From contig CAMLNW010000117.1 of NCBI GenBank assembly GCA_946481495.1, positions 1-8,292 of the forward strand: a DNA stretch of 8,292 nucleotides, read 5' to 3'. Below the pieces are notes generated by a model. The model made no database searches. It was given only the letters and a program-made list of their open reading frames with translations, and was not told the origin of the DNA. Source of the stretch: an uncultured Actinomycetes bacterium (GTDB taxonomy: Bacteria; Actinomycetota; Thermoleophilia; Solirubrobacterales; Thermoleophilaceae). Of this stretch, positions 1-6,679 are shown piece by piece (positions within the stretch are counted from its first letter, which is position 1; every line of letters begins with the position of its first letter). A program made the position numbers and the translations under genes.

Positions 1-2
1 TC

Positions 3-749
3 GGCTATCCGATCATCACCGCGGGCATGCTGCTCGGCACCCGCGGGCTCGGCATGCCCGCGAGGCTCGCGCTGGTGGCGGTGGGCGCCGGGTTCCTGGC
101 CCTGCGGGGGTGGTGGACACGAACGGTCGCGGACACCCTCGGCGGCTCCGGCCTCGGTGACGCGATCCTCGCCTGGAAGCAGGGCAGCGGCGCCGGCGCG
201 CAGATCGCCGCGGCCGTCGTCGACGCCCCGCCCGACCCATTCCTCGTATTGCTGCCGAGCGGCTGGCGGCGCGGCAAGCGAATCCCGATCTCCTGGGACC
301 ACTCGCCGAGCGCAATCGGTGGCGTCCGCTACTCGGTCAGCGTCGACGACGAGCCCGTCGTCGAGGGTCTGCGCCGGCTGAAGGCGCGGCTGAGCCGCGA
401 CGACGTCGGCGACGGCCGCCACCGGATCCAGGTCTACGCGATCGACGACGCCGGTCAGGAGACTGGCAGCCGCACCGGCCGCCTGTTCGTCGACCGCAAC
501 GCGCCGCGCGTGCGCCTGGTCCGCCGCGGACAGACGCTGAGCGTGCGTGTGAGCGACGGCGGCCGGCGCGCCGGATCTGGCTTGCGCAAGCGCTCGGTGC
601 GCGTCTCCTTCGGCGACGGCCGTACTCGCGCGCGCGTGGCGCAGACCAGCAACTCCTACAGCGGTCCGGGCGTCTACCGCGTCGTCGTACGCGCACGCGA
701 CAAGGCCGGCAACCTGCGCGTCTTCCGCCGCAAGGTGCGAGTCCCGTGA
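3..749 (+). CDS. Secreted Ig/PKD-like repeat protein, 5'-truncated by window edge
   Basis: The frame is open to the left edge: eight codons precede the first ATG (27), so the real start probably lies outside the window and 248 residues are visible. The N-terminal part contains a hydrophobic run (ARLALVAVGAGFLAL) that could be a membrane segment or simply buried beta strands. From about visible residue 80 there are two beta-sandwich-like units. The first (GGVRYSVSVDDE...DGRHRIQVYAIDDAGQ) looks Ig/FN3-like. The second (VRVSFGDGRTRA...YSGPGVYRVVVRARDKAGN) has the FGDG, Y..PG.Y.V and D..GN pattern of PKD domains. Such domains usually mediate binding or act as spacers in surface proteins; no catalytic motif is seen. 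The stop overlaps the next start as GTGA, suggesting translational coupling with the propeller gene. The Ig/PKD assignment is fairly sure; the role is unknown. Starting at ATG 27 is possible, but no clear signal peptide begins there. Confidence 0.8.
   Translation, partial: GYPIITAGMLLGTRGLGMPARLALVAVGAGFLALRGWWTRTVADTLGGSGLGDAILAWKQGSGAGAQIAAAVVDAPPDPFLVLLPSGWRRGKRIPISWDHSPSAIGGVRYSVSVDDEPVVEGLRRLKARLSRDDVGDGRHRIQVYAIDDAGQETGSRTGRLFVDRNAPRVRLVRRGQTLSVRVSDGGRRAGSGLRKRSVRVSFGDGRTRARVAQTSNSYSGPGVYRVVVRARDKAGNLRVFRRKVRVP
732..737 (+). promoter_or_regulatory. Ribosome binding site for GTG start at 746
   Basis: AAGGTG lies 8 bases before GTG 746, inside the 3' end of the preceding gene. It supports the GTG start, which also gives a complete signal peptide and a 4-base stop/start overlap. 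Confidence 0.5.
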
Positions 750-2716
750 ACCGCTTCCGGCTCGCCGTCTCTGCGGTGGCTCTCGCGAGCCTCAGTTTCG
801 CCCCGACCGCTGACGCCTTCTACGGCAACGGCGCCCAGATCGTGTCGGCCGACTTCGGTCGGCTCGAGCAGGGCGACGACACGACCACTCATGCGACCGT
901 TGCCAGCGAGGGCCGCTATGTCGCCATCCAGACCCGCGCGCGCAACTTCTTCGCCGACGACGACCCGGACCCACCCGGCCAGGTGCGCATCGGCGGGATC
1001 TTCCGCTTCGACCTCGAGACGCGCCAGCTCGAGCTGGTGGCAGACGGCGACTTCCGCGACGAGACGACGAACGTCCTCCAGACGCGCGGCGCCCAGAACC
1101 CTTCGATCAGCGCCGACGGCCGCTTTGTTGCCTTCTCGACTGGTCAGCAACTGGTGCCCGCGGACACCAACGCCAACATCGACGTCTACGTGCGCGACAT
1201 GTCGGTGGCGACCCGCTCACCGAGCGCGTACGACCTCGTCTCGGCCAAGGACGGCGGCGATCTGCCCGCCGCCTACGCGCCGCCCAGCCAGCAGCAGCTC
1301 GGCGGCAATCCGGGCGCGGACGTCACGCCCGGCGCCTCGATCAGCCTCGACGGGTCGAAGGTCGCGTTCCGCAACACCGCCTCGGCGACCGATCTGCCCA
1401 ACCGTCCCGGCATCGACACGACCGACGCCCAGGTCTTCGTGCGCGACCGCGACGCGAACACGACCACGCTCGTGACGCGCACCACCGCCAGCGGCGATCC
1501 GGCTGGCGGAGCGGTCGGGCCGGCCGGCATCAGCGGCGACGGCAGCACCGCGATCTGGACCGGCCGCAACGCCCCGCTGCAGACCCCGCTGGTCGAAGGC
1601 GAGAGCACCGACCTGCCCGGCTTCTCCTACTACCTGTGGCGGCGGATCGCCGACGGCCCCGGCGCACCGACGCGCCGCATCACCGGCATGTCGGATCCAG
1701 ACGACCCCGCCTGCCAGCCGTCCGGGCCGGTCGCGTTCGACGACTTCTCGACCGGACCCTGCTACGGGCCGCTGGCGCGCTCGGAGCTCGGCATCAGCGC
1801 CAACTTCGACCTGCTGCCGGCAATCAGCGCCGACGGCAGGACGGTCGCCTTCCTGACGAACTCGCGCCCGCGACCGAACGTCGGCACGGGGCTCGGACTC
1901 GATCTCTACGTGACCGACATGTCGCCCGGCCTGACGCGCAAGCAGGCGACGGTCGAGCTGACGCGCGAGGGATCCAGCGTCGGCGACGGCCCGCCGATCG
2001 ACAAGATCGCGATCTCGGCGGACGGTCGCCGACTAGCCCTCACGACGGCGCGCACGCAGTTCGTCCTACCCGCGCTGAGGCAGATCGGGACGCCGCGGAC
2101 CACGCCCGAGCAGGACCTCTACGTCGTCGACCTCGCCGAGCGCACGATCGAGCGCGCCGCCCGCTCCTACGCCGGCGGCGACATCGACTCCGCCGTCGTC
2201 GGCGACGTCTCGATCTCCGGCGATGGCGGCCGTGTTGCGTTCGTCTCCTTCGCCGGCAACCTCTTCTTCGGCGACGCCAACCAACGCCCCGACGCCTTCG
2301 TCGTCACGCGCCAGGCGGAGCCGGTCGTCGAGCCGCCTCCGCCCTCGAACGGCGACGACGGGCCCGGCGGCTCGGTGCAGGTCGATCTCGACGGCAGCGG
2401 CCCCCGGATCCGGGCCAGCGCCAGGTCCCGCCCGGGCGGCGCCGTCGTCGTGACGGTCAGCGTGCCGGCGGCCGGCGGCGTCAAGGTGGCGGCCCGCGCA
2501 AGCGCCGGCAGGCCGCGCAAGCTGCGCACGATCGCAACCGGCAGCGCTCGCGCGCGGGCGCGCGGGCAGGTGAAGATCGTCCTACGTCCCGTGCGTCGCT
2601 ACCGCGGCGAGCTGCGCCGGCGCAAGGCGATCGCCGCCCGCCTGGTGGTCGGCTACGTGGCCTCTCGCGGCGGACGTAAGCTGCGCACGAGCACGCGTGG
2701 CGAGTTCCGCAGGTGA
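746..2716 (+). CDS. Exported PD40/TolB-like beta-propeller protein with C-terminal beta-sandwich module
   Basis: The product has 656 residues from a GTG start. Residues 1-24 are a Sec signal peptide: basic MNRFR, a hydrophobic core, and cleavage after ADA. The body carries six copies of the PD40 signature (I S.DG..VAF), near residues 117 (SISADGRFVAFST), 197 (SISLDGSKVAFRN), 260 (GISGDGSTAIW), 358 (AISADGRTVAFLT), 421 (AISADGRRLALTT) and 488 (SISGDGGRVAFVS). Two are followed by the typical D-N...DVYVRD/DAFVVTR extension. Six repeats fit a six-bladed propeller of the TolB C-terminal type. A Pro-rich linker (about 525-545, EPPPPSNGDDG) leads to a basic, beta-rich C-terminal module (about 551-656) resembling that of the downstream PstS-like protein. 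There is no lipobox, catalytic residue or LPXTG. No Pal/Tol genes are nearby, so this is not a true TolB; a protein- or polymer-binding surface scaffold is more likely. It is translated with the PKD-like gene upstream. Confidence 0.85.
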   Translation: MNRFRLAVSAVALASLSFAPTADAFYGNGAQIVSADFGRLEQGDDTTTHATVASEGRYVAIQTRARNFFADDDPDPPGQVRIGGIFRFDLETRQLELVADGDFRDETTNVLQTRGAQNPSISADGRFVAFSTGQQLVPADTNANIDVYVRDMSVATRSPSAYDLVSAKDGGDLPAAYAPPSQQQLGGNPGADVTPGASISLDGSKVAFRNTASATDLPNRPGIDTTDAQVFVRDRDANTTTLVTRTTASGDPAGGAVGPAGISGDGSTAIWTGRNAPLQTPLVEGESTDLPGFSYYLWRRIADGPGAPTRRITGMSDPDDPACQPSGPVAFDDFSTGPCYGPLARSELGISANFDLLPAISADGRTVAFLTNSRPRPNVGTGLGLDLYVTDMSPGLTRKQATVELTREGSSVGDGPPIDKIAISADGRRLALTTARTQFVLPALRQIGTPRTTPEQDLYVVDLAERTIERAARSYAGGDIDSAVVGDVSISGDGGRVAFVSFAGNLFFGDANQRPDAFVVTRQAEPVVEPPPPSNGDDGPGGSVQVDLDGSGPRIRASARSRPGGAVVVTVSVPAAGGVKVAARASAGRPRKLRTIATGSARARARGQVKIVLRPVRRYRGELRRRKAIAARLVVGYVASRGGRKLRTSTRGEFRR

Positions 2717-2811
2717 ACCGCTCTTCACCGGCCGGAAACGATTTGGATAAGTCCTGGAGAAGTGCCGGTAAAGGTGTCGTAGAACTTCCGTGAAGCGCCT
2801 TGACGAGGCCC

Positions 2812-2835
2812 CACGCTCGCGAGCACGCTCGCTGC
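2812..2835 (+). repeat. Imperfect 12-bp tandem repeat with 10-bp palindrome upstream of pstS-like gene
   Basis: CACGCTCGCGAG (2812-2823) is followed directly by CACGCTCGCTGC (2824-2835); 9 of 12 bases match, including an identical 9-base block. The first copy contributes to the perfect palindrome GCTCGCGAGC (2815-2824). It lies 34 bases before the start codon, where an operator or an mRNA hairpin could act, but in such GC-rich DNA it may be chance. Confidence 0.35.
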
Positions 2836-2850
2836 CAAATGGTTCAGTCA

Positions 2851-2858
2851 AGGAAAGG
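2851..2858 (+). promoter_or_regulatory. Ribosome binding site deciding the ATG 2869 start
   Basis: AGGAAAGG lies 10 bases before ATG 2869 in a purine-rich stretch. This fixes the start of the PstS-like protein at 2869 rather than the in-frame ATG at 2800: the 2800 start would put 23 residues of basic, non-signal sequence ahead of a clean signal peptide. Confidence 0.7.
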
Positions 2859-2868
2859 AAAGACTCGG

Positions 2869-4683
2869 ATGAGTCGGATTCGCACGGGGCTCGGCGCCCT
2901 GGCCCTCGGGCTGGTCGCCGTCGCCGGCTTCGCGCCGCAGGCCAACGCGGCGTTCACCTCCACACAGTGCAACGGCACCGATATCACCGGCCGCGGCGCG
3001 TCGTTCGCCCAGGCCGCCCACGGCGCCTGGGAGTTCAACTTCACCAACAACTTCTGCGGCGGTACTAGCCCGAACATCACCTACGACCCGGCTGGCTCCG
3101 GGGCGGGACGGACCGCTGTGACACAGCGCCCGCCGGTCGCCACAGCTCGCTTCGGCGGAACCGACGACCCGCTGACCAGCTCACAGAAGACGGCGATCAA
3201 CGAGGGCGACGTCCTGACCCCGAACGACAACGGCTCGATCCACCAGATCCCCGCCGCAGTCGGCGCGGTCGCGGTGATCGTCAACTTCCCGAACGCCTGT
3301 GACGCGACTCTGCTGACACCGGCCCACCGGACCGACGCCGTCGGAACCGGCGACGACAACCTGCTGCGCGCCCGCTTCGACAAGGCGACGCTAGAGGGGA
3401 TCTTCGCCAAGGACGCCGGCTTCGAGCGCTGGGACGACGTCTTCCCGGAGCTCGCGACCGACACCGATTGCGACAAGCCGATCATCCGCGTCGTCCGCTT
3501 CGACGCGTCGGGCACGACGTTCGCATTCAAGGACTACCTCAGCCGGATCGACCCGGCCGAGGGCTGGCTGACCACCTACCAGACCGGTGGCAACGGCAAC
3601 CGCGAGTGGCCGGGAGCGGTGTTCGGCACCGGCGGCCAGTGCGGCGCGACCGCGGCGCCGGGCAACGAGGCCGACGCCACCGATCAGCTGACCAGCGGCT
3701 GCGCCAACGGGAACGAGAACCTCGTCCCGGTGGTCAACTCGACGGACGGCTCGATCGGCTACTCCGACGTGGCGAGCGCCCGCACGGCGGTTCCGTCGCT
3801 GGCGGTCAACCCGGCCGGCGTCACGCCGCCCGACAAGTACTGGACCCAGGTCCAGAACGGCGATACGCCGACTCCCGACTGGGAGGAGCCGACCTCCGAC
3901 CCCGTCGGCTACCAGACGACGGGCAACCGTGGCGCGAACTGCAACACGACGCAGTTCGTCAACCTCGGCGCCTCGACGCTCGGCGACTGGTCGCAGGCCA
4001 GCGGCGTCAACTCGCCGACCGGCTACGGGCTCTGCACGCTGACCTATGGCCTGGTGTTCGACGACAACGCCACGGTCTACGGCGTGTCCGCGATCGAGGA
4101 GCAGCGCGCTCGCACGGTCAAGGACTACTGGGCGTCGATCGTCTCCACGCCCGGCCAGACGCTGCTGACGCTCAACGACTACGCGCCGCTTCCGGCCGGG
4201 ATCCTCACGATCGCCCGTGCCGGCGTCGACGCGATCGGCTGGAACAAGGCAGCCGGCGGTGGCGACAACAACCCGCCCGGTGGGGGCGGTAACAACAACC
4301 CGCCCGGCGGTGGCAACAACACGCCACCGGCCAAGAAGCCGAGCAACCAGTTCTCGGTCCCGAAGACCGCGATCTCGTCCAAGACCGGCAGCGCGACCGT
4401 CTCGGTCAAGCTCCCGGGCAAGGGCAAGCTCGAGCTGGTCGGCAACGCGAAGTCCGGCAAGAAGACGGTCAAGGTCGGCCGGGTCGTGCTGACGGCGAAC
4501 AAGGCCGGCACGTTCAAGCTGACCCTGAAGCCCAGCAAGGCCGCGAAGGACCTGCTGAAGAAGAAGGGCAACCTGAAGGTCACGCTGAAGCTGACCTACA
4601 CGCCGACTGGCGGCACCGCGAAGAGCTCGACCCGCACGGTCACGCTCAAGCTCAACAAGCCCAAGAAGAGTGGGCGCCGCTAG
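2869..4683 (+). CDS. pstS: PstS-like phosphate-binding protein with C-terminal linker and beta-sandwich module
   Basis: The product has 604 residues. Residues 1-27 form a Sec signal peptide (MSRIRTG, Leu/Val/Ala core, cleavage after ANA) with no lipobox Cys. Residues ~29-460 match the PstS/PBP-like fold in order: GRGASF (41-46), GSGAGR (76-81), FGGTDDPL (95-102), IPAAVGAVAVIVN, a 'FDKATLEGIF...WDD' segment, SGTTFAFKDYL (from 214) and NSTDGSIGY (290-298). These correspond to the family's phosphate-contacting loops and hinge strands. In known PstS the protein delivers phosphate to the PstCAB importer; no importer genes are visible here. Several Cys residues suggest disulfides. A GGGDNNPPGGGGNNNPPGGG-type linker (463-492) joins a Lys-rich beta module (493-604), which is absent from ordinary PstS and similar to the end of the upstream propeller protein. 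Family usual length is about 320-380, so this is a long, extended version. It could bind another anion, or have become a surface phosphate scavenger. Confidence 0.88.
   Translation: MSRIRTGLGALALGLVAVAGFAPQANAAFTSTQCNGTDITGRGASFAQAAHGAWEFNFTNNFCGGTSPNITYDPAGSGAGRTAVTQRPPVATARFGGTDDPLTSSQKTAINEGDVLTPNDNGSIHQIPAAVGAVAVIVNFPNACDATLLTPAHRTDAVGTGDDNLLRARFDKATLEGIFAKDAGFERWDDVFPELATDTDCDKPIIRVVRFDASGTTFAFKDYLSRIDPAEGWLTTYQTGGNGNREWPGAVFGTGGQCGATAAPGNEADATDQLTSGCANGNENLVPVVNSTDGSIGYSDVASARTAVPSLAVNPAGVTPPDKYWTQVQNGDTPTPDWEEPTSDPVGYQTTGNRGANCNTTQFVNLGASTLGDWSQASGVNSPTGYGLCTLTYGLVFDDNATVYGVSAIEEQRARTVKDYWASIVSTPGQTLLTLNDYAPLPAGILTIARAGVDAIGWNKAAGGGDNNPPGGGGNNNPPGGGNNTPPAKKPSNQFSVPKTAISSKTGSATVSVKLPGKGKLELVGNAKSGKKTVKVGRVVLTANKAGTFKLTLKPSKAAKDLLKKKGNLKVTLKLTYTPTGGTAKSSTRTVTLKLNKPKKSGRR
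4255..4328 (+). repeat. Gly/Asn/Pro linker-encoding imperfect repeats
   Basis: Three imperfect units encode GGGDNNPP, GGGGNNNPP and GGGNNTPP, between the binding domain and the C-terminal module of the PstS-like protein. At DNA level each unit carries a GGTGG- or GGCGG-type block followed by AACAAC and CCGCC or CCACC. It is a flexible spacer that could expand or contract by slippage. Confidence 0.75.
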
Positions 4684-6679
4684 CACGGGGAGTCCGCTGC
4701 CAAAGCGCCCCAAGAAGGTCGAGACCCGCGACGTCGCCCAGGCAATGGGCGGCGTCGCGGTGTCCGTTGGGCGCTGGCTGGCCAAGGACCCCCTCAACAC
4801 TTTCCTGATCTTCGCGTCGCTCGCGCTGACGCTGCTGTTCTTCATGCTGCTCGGCGAGATCCAGCCGAGCTCCGACGGCGAGCGCGTACCGCTGAGCGAC
4901 GTCACCAGCCTCGCCGAGGCGGACCGAATCGAGACCGCGACGCTGCTCGACCAGGACGCCCGCGTCGTCATCGAGACGAAGGGCGGCCAGCTGCTCTACG
5001 CCGCCTACCCGAAGTCCGACGCCCAGACGGCGCAGATGCTCAAGCAGCTCACCGCCAGCGGCGCGGCGGTCACGATCGACCAGCAGTCGGACAAGCCGAC
5101 GAAGCAGATCCTGGTCCAGTTCCTGATCCCGATCCTGCTGCTCGTCTGCCTGTTCGTGCTGTTCACGCGGATCGGCCAGGACGGCGGCGCGGGCGCGTTC
5201 GCCGGCTTCTCGAAGTTCACCGGCAAGGGCCGCAAGGCCGGCGAGGGCTCGCCCGACCGCACGACCTTCGACAAGGTCGCTGGCGCCGGTGAGGCCGTCG
5301 CCGAGCTGCGCGAGATCCGCGACTACCTCGCCGATCCGTCGAAGTACGCGCTCGTCGGCGCACGGGCACCGAAGGGCGTGCTGCTCGTCGGACCACCCGG
5401 AACCGGCAAGACGCTGCTCGCCAAGGCGACGGCCGGCGAGGCCGACGCGGCGTTCTTCTCGCTGTCCGGATCGGACTTCGTCGAGTCGCTGGTCGGTGTC
5501 GGTGCGGCGCGCGTCCGCGACCTGTTCGCGCGGGCGCGCAAGATGGCCCCGGCGTTGATCTTCATCGACGAGCTCGACGCCGCCGGCCGCAAGCGCGGCG
5601 CCGGCGTCGGCCAGGGCAACGACGAGCGCGAGCAGACGCTCAACGCGCTGCTCGTCGAGATGGACGGTTTCGAGGGCGACGCCGGCATCGTCGTGCTCGC
5701 CGCGACCAACCGGCCCGACATCCTCGACCCGGCGCTGCTGCGCCCGGGCCGCTTCGACCGGCAGGTGACCGTCGACGTCCCCGACGTCCATGGCCGGCTG
5801 GAGATCCTGCGCCTGCACTGCGGCAAGCGGCCGCTGGCGCCGGACGTCTCGCTCGAGGAGATCGCCAAGCTGACCTCCGGGTTCTCCGGCGCCGAGCTGG
5901 CGAACGTGATCAACGAGGCGTCGCTGCTGACGGTCCGCGAGGGCCTGACCGAGATGGACCAGCCGACGCTCGAGGAGGCGATCGACCGCGTCGTGGCCGG
6001 GCCGGCGCGCAAGAGCCACGTGATGACGCGCGACGAGCTGTGGGTGATCGCCGTCCACGAGGCGGCCCACGCCGTCGCGATCCGCTCGATCGGCCAGCGG
6101 ATCGCCGCGCAGAAGCTGTCGATCGTCGCCCGTGGGCGTCAGCTCGGCACGGCGGCGAACATGCTCACCGACCGCGACGCAGTCGTGATGCAGGAGCCGG
6201 ACATGCGCCGCCACCTGATCTCGATCGTCGCCGGCTTCGCCGGCGAGCGGCTCGAGTTCGGCGTCGTCTCGACCGGCGTCCACGACGACCTGCACGCCGC
6301 GACGTCGCTCGCCCGCTCGATGGTCACGTCCTACGGGATGTCTGAGGAGCTCGGACCGGTGACGGTCGGCGAGAAGGCCGGCGAGGTCTTCCTCGGCGCG
6401 TCGCTGCAGGAGCTCGGCCAGATCGGCCCGGCGACGCTCGAGCTGATCGACCGCGAGGTCGAGCGAATCGTCGGCGAGGCCGTTGAACGCGCCGAAACGA
6501 TCCTGCGCCGCAACTGGAGCGCCGTCGAGGAGACGGCCAACGCGCTGATCGAGCACGAGACGCTCTCCGGCCACGCGCTCGACGCCGTGCTGGCGACCGT
6601 CAAGCCCACGCCACTGACCTATGTCGAGGGCGACATAGATGTATCGCGGGACCGTGAGACCCAGGCAGAGAGTGACTAA
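4670..6679 (+). CDS. ftsH: FtsH-type membrane AAA+ zinc metalloprotease (divergent paralogue)
   Basis: The product has 669 residues, normal for FtsH: an ATP-driven hexamer that extracts and degrades membrane and short-lived proteins. A basic N-terminus precedes TM1 (~43-62). An 83-residue extracytoplasmic FtsH_ext-like domain (63-145) and TM2 (~146-167) follow. The AAA domain has Walker A GPPGTGKT (241-248), pore loop SLVGVG (273-278), Walker B IFIDELD (297-303) and the second region of homology ATNRPD...LLRPGR with Arg fingers R358 and R361. The peptidase has zinc motif HEAAH (463-467), and D540 in STGVHDDL fits the third zinc ligand. All catalytic residues are present. Two positions differ from canonical FtsH: pore Phe is Leu274, and HEAGH is HEAAH. 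GTG 4670 is chosen because it overlaps the pstS-like stop by 14 bases, implying reinitiation. It has no well-spaced ribosome binding site; ATG 4745 is an alternative that removes only 25 residues. Probably a second, specialised FtsH rather than the housekeeping copy. Confidence 0.93.
   Translation: MGAASTGSPLPKRPKKVETRDVAQAMGGVAVSVGRWLAKDPLNTFLIFASLALTLLFFMLLGEIQPSSDGERVPLSDVTSLAEADRIETATLLDQDARVVIETKGGQLLYAAYPKSDAQTAQMLKQLTASGAAVTIDQQSDKPTKQILVQFLIPILLLVCLFVLFTRIGQDGGAGAFAGFSKFTGKGRKAGEGSPDRTTFDKVAGAGEAVAELREIRDYLADPSKYALVGARAPKGVLLVGPPGTGKTLLAKATAGEADAAFFSLSGSDFVESLVGVGAARVRDLFARARKMAPALIFIDELDAAGRKRGAGVGQGNDEREQTLNALLVEMDGFEGDAGIVVLAATNRPDILDPALLRPGRFDRQVTVDVPDVHGRLEILRLHCGKRPLAPDVSLEEIAKLTSGFSGAELANVINEASLLTVREGLTEMDQPTLEEAIDRVVAGPARKSHVMTRDELWVIAVHEAAHAVAIRSIGQRIAAQKLSIVARGRQLGTAANMLTDRDAVVMQEPDMRRHLISIVAGFAGERLEFGVVSTGVHDDLHAATSLARSMVTSYGMSEELGPVTVGEKAGEVFLGASLQELGQIGPATLELIDREVERIVGEAVERAETILRRNWSAVEETANALIEHETLSGHALDAVLATVKPTPLTYVEGDIDVSRDRETQAESD
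6626..6630 (+). promoter_or_regulatory. Ribosome binding site for ATG 6639
   Basis: GAGGG sits 8 bases before ATG 6639, within the ftsH coding region. It favours this start over in-frame GTG 6654, which also keeps a basic n-region, and GTG 6672, which would leave a signal peptide without positive charge. Confidence 0.5.

Larger units (their letters stand above)
2717..2868 (+). promoter_or_regulatory. Intergenic region, likely promoter/5' leader of the pstS-ftsH unit
   Basis: This is the only gap over 20 bases between genes in the window, and its first half is distinctly richer in A/T than its surroundings (for example around 2737-2786). Weak sigma70-like elements exist: TTGGAT at 2743-2748, and TAGAAC at 2780-2785 as a 4/6 match to the -10 box. 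They are not spaced to pair with each other, so no promoter can be assigned precisely. The second half holds the palindrome GCTCGCGAGC and a direct repeat. No stem-loop with a T-run marks termination of the upstream gene, and no convincing PhoP/PhoB box (GTTCACC repeats at 11 bases) is present. Confidence 0.4.

Noticed and set aside
1636..2679. A 347-residue + strand frame inside the PD40 gene
   Set aside because: Almost entirely Arg/Pro/Ala, an out-of-frame reading of the propeller gene; no ribosome binding site or domain.
2721..2740. CCGGCCGG after the PD40 gene as a terminator
   Set aside because: The palindrome is too short to form a stable stem with a loop, and no T-run follows.
2724..2848. 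Possible PhoP/PhoB boxes (TTCACC at 2724, GTTCAGT at 2842)
   Set aside because: The two are more than 100 bases apart and not repeated at 11-base spacing, so they do not form a Pho box.
2800..2868. Upstream ATG 2800 as the start of the PstS-like protein
   Set aside because: It adds a basic, non-hydrophobic 23-residue extension before a complete signal peptide, while ATG 2869 has a good ribosome binding site.
3391..4971. A 526-residue open frame on the minus strand across the PstS-like gene
   Set aside because: Low-complexity Arg/Val/Leu composition without recognisable motifs; it lies opposite well-supported PstS-like and FtsH coding sequence.
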